Positions 1 to 7,367 of a stretch of DNA of 16,555 nt are shown here, piece by piece. Location: NCBI GenBank assembly GCA_003557805.1, contig PWNY01000058.1:1-16555 (forward strand), written 5' to 3'. Numbering within the stretch: the stretch's first letter is position 1; each line of letters starts with the position of its first letter. The notes beneath the pieces are model-generated. The model had not been told where the DNA came from. It was given only the letters and a program-made list of their open reading frames with translations, and did not search any database. This stretch comes from Bacteroidales bacterium (lineage in GTDB: Bacteria; Bacteroidota; Bacteroidia; Bacteroidales; UBA7960). The position numbers and the translations under genes are program-made.

Positions 1-569
1 CCAGGCCCCCTGGTGGAACGCGGATGTATCCAGAGCCCGCCTGTAGTATTGTCAACAGGACCTCCGAAGGCCCACCCGGTGAACTGTTCGCTCCAGGTTT
101 CGTTCATTACGATCTCAAACTTGTAACGGGAGGTGTTTTTACCGTTGCGGTCAAGAAATCCAATTGAATCAGTGACATAATTGAAAAACTCCTCGCTGAT
201 ATCAAGGATATAGTCAGGGTCAAACCAGAGATCGGGATTAAGGACACTATCTCTTGGATCTCCCTCGATTTTTGAGCCCCAGAATATCACAAAGTTTTCA
301 GATTCTGCAGACCTGCTGAGGTCAAAGTCAGGATTGTTCCTTACTCCCCGCTGCACATAAACAGACTTGCCCCCCTCGTCCACACTCAAGTTATTATTAA
401 CTGAGATTTTGCTTTCAGGGTGCTCCGGTGCTAATAGGCAAAATGGTGAAGATGCTTCATAAACGAACTCGCCGCCCGCTGCAGAAGTCGATAATGGAAG
501 GAAAAAGGTGAATAATAAAGTAAAAAAAACAAAACTCTGATGCATGCTTGATTTGTTACTAATTGTCAT
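1..569 (-). CDS. Secreted protein, possibly DUF6055-like (3' end cut off by window edge)
   Basis: An open frame of 189 codons runs off the left edge, so the C-terminus is missing. The chosen ATG at 569 directly follows an in-frame TGA. A second in-frame ATG at 545 gives a version 8 residues shorter; I prefer 569 because it puts a lysine ahead of the hydrophobic stretch. The N-terminus looks like an ordinary secretion signal (hydrophobic run ending near LSTSAAGG), with no lipobox cysteine. The mature part has the pattern SENFVIFWG, then a YKFEIVMNETW stretch and TGWAFGG followed by GGLWIHP. From memory this resembles DUF6055 proteins of Bacteroidota, which have a metallopeptidase-like layout; the expected HExxH-like region would lie beyond the edge, so catalysis cannot be judged. 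It lies 95 nt after the DUF1735-type gene with a terminator-like hairpin between, so it may be expressed separately or by read-through. The family call is tentative; that it is a real exported protein is fairly sure. Confidence 0.55.
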   Translation of the reverse strand, partial: MTISNKSSMHQSFVFFTLLFTFFLPLSTSAAGGEFVYEASSPFCLLAPEHPESKISVNNNLSVDEGGKSVYVQRGVRNNPDFDLSRSAESENFVIFWGSKIEGDPRDSVLNPDLWFDPDYILDISEEFFNYVTDSIGFLDRNGKNTSRYKFEIVMNETWSEQFTGWAFGGPVDNTTGGLWIHPRSTRGP

Positions 570-594
570 TCAGGAATATACTCATACCTGTCTG

Positions 595-645
595 ACAAAC
601 AAAATGGATGGCTGACCAGTTATTCCAGCAGGCCAGCCATCCATT
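595..645 (-). terminator. Hairpin with T-rich tail after the DUF1735-type gene
   Basis: A 12-bp perfect inverted repeat (603-614 with 634-645; arm AATGGATGGCTG) can extend by two more pairs after one mismatch, leaving a loop of about 13 nt. On the minus strand the stem is followed by TTTTGTTTG, the layout of an intrinsic terminator for the gene ending at 665. The opposite side of the stem is A-rich, so it would work mainly on minus-strand transcripts. It could instead be an attenuating or RNA-stabilising hairpin, since another gene on the same strand starts only 25-50 nt further on. Confidence 0.6.
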
Positions 646-664
646 CAAATAAACTAATGACAGG

Positions 665-2038
665 CTACCTCCTCCATTCGTTTACTCCGTCTCGGATCCT
701 GTTTCGCCATTTCAGCGTTGCAGAAACATCGGTATGGTAGTAATCATTGGGAGGTTCGAAATGAACCCTGTAATTAAAATGGAATGTGTGAGTAGAGTGG
801 TCATAGTAGTTTTCGCCGATAGGCTCCACCCTTTCAACTGGAGCAACCTCGTATCCAACTGCTGCCGACAATCCCCATACCCTCCATTCAATAATACCAA
901 CTGACTCGGTATTGGACTTCATGTACATTCTAATAGCCGTAGTTGTAACAGGATCAAACTCGGTGATGTTCCACTGGTTTTCCTCAACACCGGAACCATC
1001 CCAGTTGCGCCATATTTCAACCCATTCTTCTGTTTCCATGTCCCAAACCTGCAGGTAAGTACTGTCTGGTATGAGTAGTCCACCACCGTCGGTGAACCAA
1101 TAGACATCAGACCTGTCAATACTGTAAGGCCCGGGAAAATCGTACTGTACATACCTCCACATACCTGCACTCCACCAGTTTCCGTAAATACCATCCGGAC
1201 CACTGCGGTCAGTCGAGCTCTCGGGATTATCATATCCGCTGTTAATGGCATCAAGGTTTTCCCAAGGAGAGACATAATCAGTGGAGGCCTGAGAAATGAG
1301 AGCGACATTCTCGGGTTCAACCGGGAAAGGATTCGGGTAATACTCAATGAATACATCACTGCCTGATGCAACATTCATCTGGAAGTCAAGACCGGTTTGA
1401 TTCATCATACCATTCAACCTCACTGTATCCAGCATAACTGTTGATGCGCGCAATACATTATTAATTGCAGCTTCGTTTAGAACAGTACCATCAGCCTCAA
1501 CAGTCCTTAACTCACCCTCGTGAATATAAAAGCCCTCATAGCTGTTTATATAGCGGATAACAAGTAACTGTGTACTCTGAGTACTCAGTATTGAGTCTTC
1601 AGATGTTTGAGTCAGCCTGATGGGAATCGCATAGTGGGGTTTGGTCGCATTTGGATCATTAACAAATGACAATGAATCCAGGGTTATGGTCACTTTGCCA
1701 ATATGTGAGCCTGCAGGGATCACAAACCTGCTGTTATGGCTCATGCTGTAATAGTCACTGGGCATAAGCTCATATTGTGTGTCATTTAAAAGGGCAGGAT
1801 CTATCTCAAAATCGACCCACCTTTCCTGTTTGTTCTCGATAACACCAGCAAGGTATATTCCGGCGTCCAGCTTCAGTCCCTCTCCTTTTACTACAGATCT
1901 CCAAAGGACTCCCGGCTGGTCTGATCCTCCCGTGGCATTTGAAAATGCTACAGTAGAGTAAGGATAATCAAGCCTGTAATCGTCATAACAGCTTGTTAGC
2001 CAGAATACTACTATAAGGAATAAAAAGATTTTTTTCAT
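665..2038 (-). CDS. DUF1735-type surface glycan-binding lipoprotein with an inserted beta-sandwich-like domain
   Basis: A 457-residue lipoprotein. The start at 2038 gives a clean lipoprotein signal ending in the lipobox LTSC with Cys17. A longer frame opens at 2086, where its ATG overlaps the stop of SusD2 (TAATG), but that would add 16 polar residues before the signal. Residues about 25-165 match the DUF1735 pattern found in lipoproteins next to SusCD pairs: a short motif near YPYSTVAF, then FEIDPALLN, then FVIPAGSHIGKVTITLD. These proteins are usually outer-membrane surface glycan-binding components. The last 65 residues (YYDHSTHTFHFNYRV, then LKWRNRI) look like the DUF4361-like end of such proteins. 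Between the two parts, residues 239-390 form a domain nearly the same as one in the preceding SusD-like gene. The gene lies 47 nt after SusD2 and probably shares its transcript. Ligand binding is inferred from family and context; no ligand can be named from the sequence. Confidence 0.8.
   Translation of the reverse strand: MKKIFLFLIVVFWLTSCYDDYRLDYPYSTVAFSNATGGSDQPGVLWRSVVKGEGLKLDAGIYLAGVIENKQERWVDFEIDPALLNDTQYELMPSDYYSMSHNSRFVIPAGSHIGKVTITLDSLSFVNDPNATKPHYAIPIRLTQTSEDSILSTQSTQLLVIRYINSYEGFYIHEGELRTVEADGTVLNEAAINNVLRASTVMLDTVRLNGMMNQTGLDFQMNVASGSDVFIEYYPNPFPVEPENVALISQASTDYVSPWENLDAINSGYDNPESSTDRSGPDGIYGNWWSAGMWRYVQYDFPGPYSIDRSDVYWFTDGGGLLIPDSTYLQVWDMETEEWVEIWRNWDGSGVEENQWNITEFDPVTTTAIRMYMKSNTESVGIIEWRVWGLSAAVGYEVAPVERVEPIGENYYDHSTHTFHFNYRVHFEPPNDYYHTDVSATLKWRNRIRDGVNEWRR
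869..1324 (-). other. Shared domain, copy A (residues 239-390 of the DUF1735-type lipoprotein)
   Basis: About 152 residues beginning PENVALIS and ending EWRVWGL. Matching landmarks in copy B (2227-2679) are the start PENVALIS, YVSPWE, WRYVQYDF, DRSDVYW, TDGGG, LIPDS, EEW and MKSNT. By eye more than half of the residues are identical between A and B. The alternation of hydrophobic strands and aromatic turns suggests a galactose-binding-like or discoidin-like beta-sandwich, i.e. a carbohydrate-binding role, but that is inference. Confidence 0.75.
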
Positions 2039-2085
2039 ATCAGTAATTTTTTTAAAAATTTTCACTGCGTTCATGGTCGGATCCA

Positions 2086-4215
2086 TTACCAGCCGTCATT
2101 CTGTATCAGATTATCTTGAATAATGGTCTGCATAAATGGTAGTGGTACATACCTCATATGCTCCTGAAAGCTGTGGGTTTCAACCTCGATATCCTCGAAT
2201 GTGTAAAGTACAACATCATCCTCATGTATACCCCATACTCTCCACTGGAAAATACCGCAAGACTGTGTATTTGATTTCATATGCAACCTTATTGCGGTTG
2301 TACCAACCATCGAGAAGTTAACCGTGTGCCAGTCGTCCCTTACCGCGGGATATAAGCCCTGTGGAACAGGCACTTCGGTCCACTCTTCGAGTTCAAGGTC
2401 CCAGTATTCAATCAGGACACTGTCAGGTATAAGTATACCACCACCATCTGTCCACCAGTATACGTCGGAACGGTCAACAAAATAGACATCCGGGAAGTCA
2501 TACTGCACATACCGCCACTCATTTGCGCTGTTCCAGTTGCCATAGGCACCTTCATCAGGCTTTGTAGAAGAGTCTTCAAAGTCGTAGTTTCCATTGTTGA
2601 TCGCCTCCAGGGTTTCCCAGGGAGAGACATATGATGTAGAAACTTCTGAAATCAGCGCAACATTTTCCGGGGGTACTGGGTCGCCTCCGATCTTCTCGAT
2701 CTTAACACCATTAACAGTATAAGTGAGAGGTTTGTTGAGCCTTCTTAAATCCCAGAAACGGAAACCTTCAAATGAGAGTTCAATACGCCTTTCGTTTTGT
2801 ATAAACTCCCTGAAAGCACTCTGGCCCATTGAAGCAACCTCTTCAAGATAAGGATCAGTAGAAAGGTTGGGGTTTGCCCTTAGCCTTAACCTGTGCATTA
2901 CCTCTGCAGCGGTATGTCCGCCGGGGCCGGCACCATTGGGTCCGTATGCCTCATTAAGAGCTTCAGCAAAATTCAGGTAGAGCTCTGTCAGTCCCATAAA
3001 CACAAAGAACTTAATATCAGAGGTAACATCTCCCGGGGTAAGCCTTACATTATTGCTTAAAAGCTTCCTCATATAGTATCCTGTACGGGTACCCCTTGCT
3101 GTCAGGCCACCGGGTGCATCGTCGCCACCCTCAAAGATGCTGACAACCCTTCCCTGGTATTCCATTGCATTATGGAAGATAAACATTGGGAAACGCGGGT
3201 CACGGTTTGCATAGGGGTAATTCTCATCATAAAGCTCACTCTCTTCAATGGGGTATCCATCAACTGCGGGAAATACATCCACCAGGTTCTGAGTGGGGTT
3301 ACAGTTTCCACTACCGTATGATGACGGTGGGTAGAACTGCTGTTCCCATGAGTTACCTGTCCATGTGGGCTGAATCCAGATAAAATCGGGATTGGATGGG
3401 GAATTGAAATTACCGTAAGGGTTCAGGTTCCTGAGTCCGCCTTCAGCTTCAATAGCATCATAGGCGGCCTGTGCTGCCCTCTCCCATTTTGCCTGGCTTG
3501 GGACTCCATAAGCAGGACTGGCTGCATACAGATACATCCTGGCCATAAGTGCTTTTGCGGCAAGCCCGGATCCCCTGCCATGGTTCTGCAGGCCGGTGAA
3601 TTCATCACTTCCTGAATACCTGTTGGGCAGGATATCAATTGCCATTTCCAGATCGGCAACTATTTCAGCTACTGTCTCCTCATATGTTCTCCTTGGAAGA
3701 TCAATTTCATCTTCAATATCCAGAACCGTTTTTACAACAGGAACACCCATGTAATCTCCGCCGGCTACCCCACCGTAGTCCCTTAAAAGGACCCAGTGGT
3801 ACCATGCCCTGAGGAAATATGCCTCTCCCTTTCTGTGTGCGCGGTACAATGAATCACGGGTAGAGTCGTCTATCCTGTACCTGAGCTCATCGGCCTTTTC
3901 AAGGAAGATATTAATGTTCTTTATACTGTTGTAACTGTTGTTCCAACTTCCGATAGGGTTGGTTTCCAGCGTCCAGCCACCCAGGGCAAGTATATTGTCA
4001 CCCGGGGTATTTGGAACTGCATTATCCGTCAGGTATTCCATCCAGAACGGGTAGTTCGTGTTAAGGTTTGCATATGCCCTTGACAGGAATCCTTCGCCAT
4101 ATATTGCATGTTCCCAAATCTCCTCACCTTCAAGGTCAGACAGAGGGTACGGCTCCAGATATTCGCAAGCTGCCAGAAAGGGCAATAGTATTGTGAATAA
4201 AATGAATTTTCTCAT
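2086..4215 (-). CDS. SusD-like outer-membrane glycan-binding lipoprotein (SusD2) with an inserted domain
   Basis: A 709-residue protein, clearly longer than the roughly 500-600 residues usual for SusD. The signal MRKFILFTILLPFLAAC has the lipobox LAAC with Cys17. SusD hallmarks are the helical TPR-type region (FLRAWYHWVLLRDYGGV, residues about 134-150), the later helix LYLNFAEALNEAYG, and NERRIELSFEGFRFWDLRRL ending at 493. The family's closing QNPGW motif is present as QNDGW at the very end. The extra length is one domain at residues 513-663, placed between FWDLRRL and the terminal segment. SusD proteins cap the SusC channel on the cell surface and capture oligosaccharides. The gene starts 18 nt after the stop of SusC2 and is followed after 47 nt by a lipoprotein carrying the same inserted domain. 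The SusD call is firm; the ligand is unknown. Confidence 0.93.
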   Translation of the reverse strand: MRKFILFTILLPFLAACEYLEPYPLSDLEGEEIWEHAIYGEGFLSRAYANLNTNYPFWMEYLTDNAVPNTPGDNILALGGWTLETNPIGSWNNSYNSIKNINIFLEKADELRYRIDDSTRDSLYRAHRKGEAYFLRAWYHWVLLRDYGGVAGGDYMGVPVVKTVLDIEDEIDLPRRTYEETVAEIVADLEMAIDILPNRYSGSDEFTGLQNHGRGSGLAAKALMARMYLYAASPAYGVPSQAKWERAAQAAYDAIEAEGGLRNLNPYGNFNSPSNPDFIWIQPTWTGNSWEQQFYPPSSYGSGNCNPTQNLVDVFPAVDGYPIEESELYDENYPYANRDPRFPMFIFHNAMEYQGRVVSIFEGGDDAPGGLTARGTRTGYYMRKLLSNNVRLTPGDVTSDIKFFVFMGLTELYLNFAEALNEAYGPNGAGPGGHTAAEVMHRLRLRANPNLSTDPYLEEVASMGQSAFREFIQNERRIELSFEGFRFWDLRRLNKPLTYTVNGVKIEKIGGDPVPPENVALISEVSTSYVSPWETLEAINNGNYDFEDSSTKPDEGAYGNWNSANEWRYVQYDFPDVYFVDRSDVYWWTDGGGILIPDSVLIEYWDLELEEWTEVPVPQGLYPAVRDDWHTVNFSMVGTTAIRLHMKSNTQSCGIFQWRVWGIHEDDVVLYTFEDIEVETHSFQEHMRYVPLPFMQTIIQDNLIQNDGW
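2227..2679 (-). other. Shared domain, copy B (residues 513-663 of SusD2)
   Basis: About 151 residues starting PVPPENVALIS and ending QWRVWGI. It aligns nearly end to end with copy A in the next gene, with one short insertion around VPQGLYPAVRDDW. It is followed by 46 residues (from about HEDDVV to the final QNDGW) that belong to the normal SusD C-terminus, so it is an insertion and not a C-terminal fusion. The fold is inferred to be a beta-sandwich of the galactose-binding-like type. Confidence 0.75.
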
Positions 4216-4233
4216 GATATAGTTTTTTAAACA

Positions 4234-7200
4234 TTAAAACTTACAGGATATTCCAAACGTAATGGTCCTCAATACGGGGTAGGTGGAAATACCTGCACTC
4301 ATATTTTCCGGGTTTATGCCCATGTCGGACAATTCCGAAACGTAAAGCAGGTTGCGTCCCCTGGCAAATACCCTTAAATCCCTCATGAGATACCTCTGTG
4401 AAAATGCTTTTGGAAACGTATAGCTAAGCTCGACATTTTCAATGCTCAAATATGTTGCATCAGCAAGCCAGTAAGTCGAAGGCTGGTAATTATTGCGAGA
4501 GGTAGTTGTAAGCCTCGGATAGTCTTCGCTGTTGGGCCACCTGTCAAGCATAGGTTCGCTGTAGTTTTGCGTGGTGCTGCTTATCCAGAAATAGTTAGGA
4601 TGCGATAACAGAACCTCACCGCCTGTTACTCCTTTTCCTGACACAAACAGGTTGAATCCCCCATAACCAAGTGACAGGTTAAGTCCGTAATGAACCCTGG
4701 GTGCATGAGCGCCCGTGGCGATCCGGTCCCTGTCATCAATCAGACCGTCACCGTCTACATCCCTGTACTTAATGTCGCCAGGACTAACGGCACCCCATCC
4801 CTGGGTAACACCGTAGGCATCGATCTCCTCCTGTGACTGGAACAAACCAACTGCATCGTACAGCCAGTATGCGTCGGTCGCAGTTCCGGCAATTTTCCTG
4901 TAATCCGGCAGTCCATCCGGTTCATCCACCACCAGGTATTCACCTCTGGAATACATACCGTGTGCACCAAGGCTAAAGCGGAAATCACCAAATTCGCGCG
5001 TATACCTGACAAGACCGTCAACACCAGCATGCATATTCTCTCCATAGTTGGTTACAGGCAAGAATCCACCTGTACCGAAGAGTGAGGGTGTAGTGTTCTG
5101 CCTTACGACTATATTGTCAAAGTTCTTCCTGTAGAAGTAGTTGACCTCGGCTGTCAGTCTGTTTTCGAAAAGCAGGGTCTGCAGTCCGACATTGAAAAGG
5201 CTCCTTTTTGGTATGGTAAAGTCAGCACTTGCGGTTTGCAGGATATCATATATCCTAACTGAACCACCCCTCTGGCCCTGAATTCCGCTCTGGTAGTTTC
5301 CAGTATGCCTGTAGATCGTCTGATCCAGGTAGAAAGGATCATAGCCGGGGACCAGGAAGTTGTCAACACCTATAATGCCATAGGATGAGAACAGTTTGAG
5401 ATGGTTAACAAGGCTGCTGTTTTCCATGAAGGATTCATTGCTGAGTATCCATGCAGCACCAACTGTAGGGAACAGGTTGAATCTCTCACCTTCAGGCAGG
5501 CTCATACTCCCTGAGTAAACCAGGTCAAGTTGAACTGTATACCTGTCGTCATAGGCATAATTTGTCCTGAAAGAGATATCCTGTATCCTGCGTGGCTGAT
5601 AGCCGGGAGCAGTGACCTTGATCTCCTCAAGCATCTGGAAGTATCCGGTATGCATTGAAAGATCATGAACTCCGAAGCTTCTGTTATAATTAAACTGAAG
5701 CTTACCTGAGGTCCTCCTTAAGAAAAAGTCATAACCAGAGCCAATGCTCGGGTCAACGACAGCTTCCTGGAATCTGACAAGAGTGTCCCTTCCCCCTACG
5801 GTCTCAAGGCGCCAGATATCACTGGTGCCTCCCCTGTTATTTGTAATTGTATTGTTCACGTCGAAAGCCGCGGTACCCATAAATGTCAGCCCCTCAGTTA
5901 TGCCTCCCAGGTCTGCAAGAAGGGAGACAGAGTTCTGAGTGTTAAGGTTGGCATTTTCAGCATGACCTGAGTGTTTCAATACATTGGTAAGGTTCACCGG
6001 GTAGTCAGCACTGCTCATAAGCCTTCCGTCATACTCAACAGGATGGGCATTTGACGGATAGTTGGATATGAGCCCAAACATATTATACAGGTTGGCACCG
6101 CCTCCCTGGTTGGGAAACCTGCTCTTTCCGTATGTTCCTGAAAGGTTAACATTCATATCCAGGTAAGAGGTAAGTGCAATATTGACATTTCCCCTTACCT
6201 TGTACCTGTCCATGGTCGCCTGCTCGCCGACAGCCTCAAGGCCACCGGAGCCGACATAATCAATCATGGAAAAATACTCTACAATCTCATTCCCGCCATG
6301 GGACTGTACATTTGCCCGCCTGTATGATGTGGCAGAGTTAACATACTTGTCGTAATAATCGATGTTGGGAAAACGCAAAGGGTCGGTTCCATCCCTGTAA
6401 GCATTCAGAGCTGCCTCTGAATAGAAGGGCGTGAGACCGTCGTTTACCCTTGCCTCATTGAAGAGTCTCGCATAATCATATGCATCCAGGTAGTTTGGCA
6501 GCATTGACGGACCACTGATACCCATATCGGCAGAAACATCAATTACCCTCATGCCGAGGTCGTTTCCTGTCTTTGTAGTTATCCAAATCACGGGGTCGGC
6601 GCCAAGTATACCCAGGGCAGCCCTGCTGGAAAAATCCTTTAACACCTCAACCCTGTCTATTTCATAAACAGTAAGGTCTGAAGGATCCCTTAGTATACCG
6701 TCAATGTATACACTTGCAGAAACACCACGAATTGTGGCACTGAACTGCTCATGCCCTGGTATCATAGAGTTTTTGCTCACAACCAAACCTGGTATCCTTC
6801 CGGACAAAGCCTCCAGTGCGTTTGTGCCCGGGTGAGCCGTCAGCTCTTCACCGCTTATTGTGTTGGTTGCCGAAACTGACCTGTTTGAAACAAATTCCTG
6901 GAAGGGCATTGCAATTGTCCTGCTTCCGTCAACAGGCATTACCCTGGCCAAAATTATTTCCTCTTCAGGCAATGAGCCACGGTCAACAATGACCGTCTTG
7001 CGTTTAAAGCCCCTCTCTTCAATTATAAGTTGATCTTCGGCATCTGTTGGAACCTCCAAAGAGAAGTTACCATCAGGTCCGGTGATCGCATTGCCCAGGG
7101 CACCCAGAACCAACACGTTTGAAACAGGTTCTCCGGCCTCGTTTAAAACCCTGGCTGAAATTACTGTCGACGCTTCTTGCGCTGTGGCATAATATGAACA

Positions 7201-7260
7201 CATACCAACTAGGGCAATAAACATCAACAATCTATTTAATATTGTTTTTTTCATTTTCAT
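4234..7260 (-). CDS. SusC-like TonB-dependent outer-membrane transporter (SusC2), divergent plug
   Basis: A 1008-residue protein. I chose the ATG at 7260 because it starts a signal peptide (MKMKKTILNRLLMFIALVG, cleavage near TAQ); the frame is open up to 7347 but that would add polar residues in front. Residues about 30-107 are a carboxypeptidase-regulatory-like domain (VISARVLNEAGEPV, then ITGPDGNFSLEV). A plug follows (LEALSGRIPGLVV, VYIDGI, IDRVEVLKD) and then a long beta-barrel region ending in Phe (ITFGISCKF), as expected of BAM-inserted barrels. The usual TonB-box consensus with EVVVVGYG is absent; its place is taken by residues about 113-127 (SRTIAMPFQEFVSNR). The plug's YGxxGANGVI motif reads LGILGADPVIWITTK. 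The stop is 18 nt before SusD2. SusC proteins import oligosaccharides with SusD using TonB energy. This looks like a divergent second transporter of the locus and the frame is intact, so I do not call it a pseudogene. Confidence 0.92.
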   Translation of the reverse strand: MKMKKTILNRLLMFIALVGMCSYYATAQEASTVISARVLNEAGEPVSNVLVLGALGNAITGPDGNFSLEVPTDAEDQLIIEERGFKRKTVIVDRGSLPEEEIILARVMPVDGSRTIAMPFQEFVSNRSVSATNTISGEELTAHPGTNALEALSGRIPGLVVSKNSMIPGHEQFSATIRGVSASVYIDGILRDPSDLTVYEIDRVEVLKDFSSRAALGILGADPVIWITTKTGNDLGMRVIDVSADMGISGPSMLPNYLDAYDYARLFNEARVNDGLTPFYSEAALNAYRDGTDPLRFPNIDYYDKYVNSATSYRRANVQSHGGNEIVEYFSMIDYVGSGGLEAVGEQATMDRYKVRGNVNIALTSYLDMNVNLSGTYGKSRFPNQGGGANLYNMFGLISNYPSNAHPVEYDGRLMSSADYPVNLTNVLKHSGHAENANLNTQNSVSLLADLGGITEGLTFMGTAAFDVNNTITNNRGGTSDIWRLETVGGRDTLVRFQEAVVDPSIGSGYDFFLRRTSGKLQFNYNRSFGVHDLSMHTGYFQMLEEIKVTAPGYQPRRIQDISFRTNYAYDDRYTVQLDLVYSGSMSLPEGERFNLFPTVGAAWILSNESFMENSSLVNHLKLFSSYGIIGVDNFLVPGYDPFYLDQTIYRHTGNYQSGIQGQRGGSVRIYDILQTASADFTIPKRSLFNVGLQTLLFENRLTAEVNYFYRKNFDNIVVRQNTTPSLFGTGGFLPVTNYGENMHAGVDGLVRYTREFGDFRFSLGAHGMYSRGEYLVVDEPDGLPDYRKIAGTATDAYWLYDAVGLFQSQEEIDAYGVTQGWGAVSPGDIKYRDVDGDGLIDDRDRIATGAHAPRVHYGLNLSLGYGGFNLFVSGKGVTGGEVLLSHPNYFWISSTTQNYSEPMLDRWPNSEDYPRLTTTSRNNYQPSTYWLADATYLSIENVELSYTFPKAFSQRYLMRDLRVFARGRNLLYVSELSDMGINPENMSAGISTYPVLRTITFGISCKF

Positions 7261-7367
7261 AATTTTTACTGAAATTATACCATCCCTGTCAGTGAACCTA
7301 CTGGTTCTCTGTAAAGAGCTAATATCAGGATCAAAATCACTACGCATTTTATCAGCTCATTGATGAA

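Noticed and set aside
2039..2086. Start of the DUF1735-type gene at 2086, overlapping the SusD2 stop (TAATG)
   Set aside because: The overlap suggests translational coupling, but it places 16 polar residues ahead of a complete lipoprotein signal that begins at 2038; the internal start fits better.
4234..7260. SusC2 as a decayed pseudogene because of its degenerate plug motifs
   Set aside because: The frame is intact over 1008 residues, with signal peptide, regulatory-like domain, plug landmarks and terminal Phe all kept.
7261..7367. Promoter or terminator between SusD1 and SusC2
   Set aside because: The 107-nt gap holds only small stems (GAACC/GGTTC and CTCT/AGAG) with no T-tract and no convincing promoter pattern, so it is treated as part of one operon.
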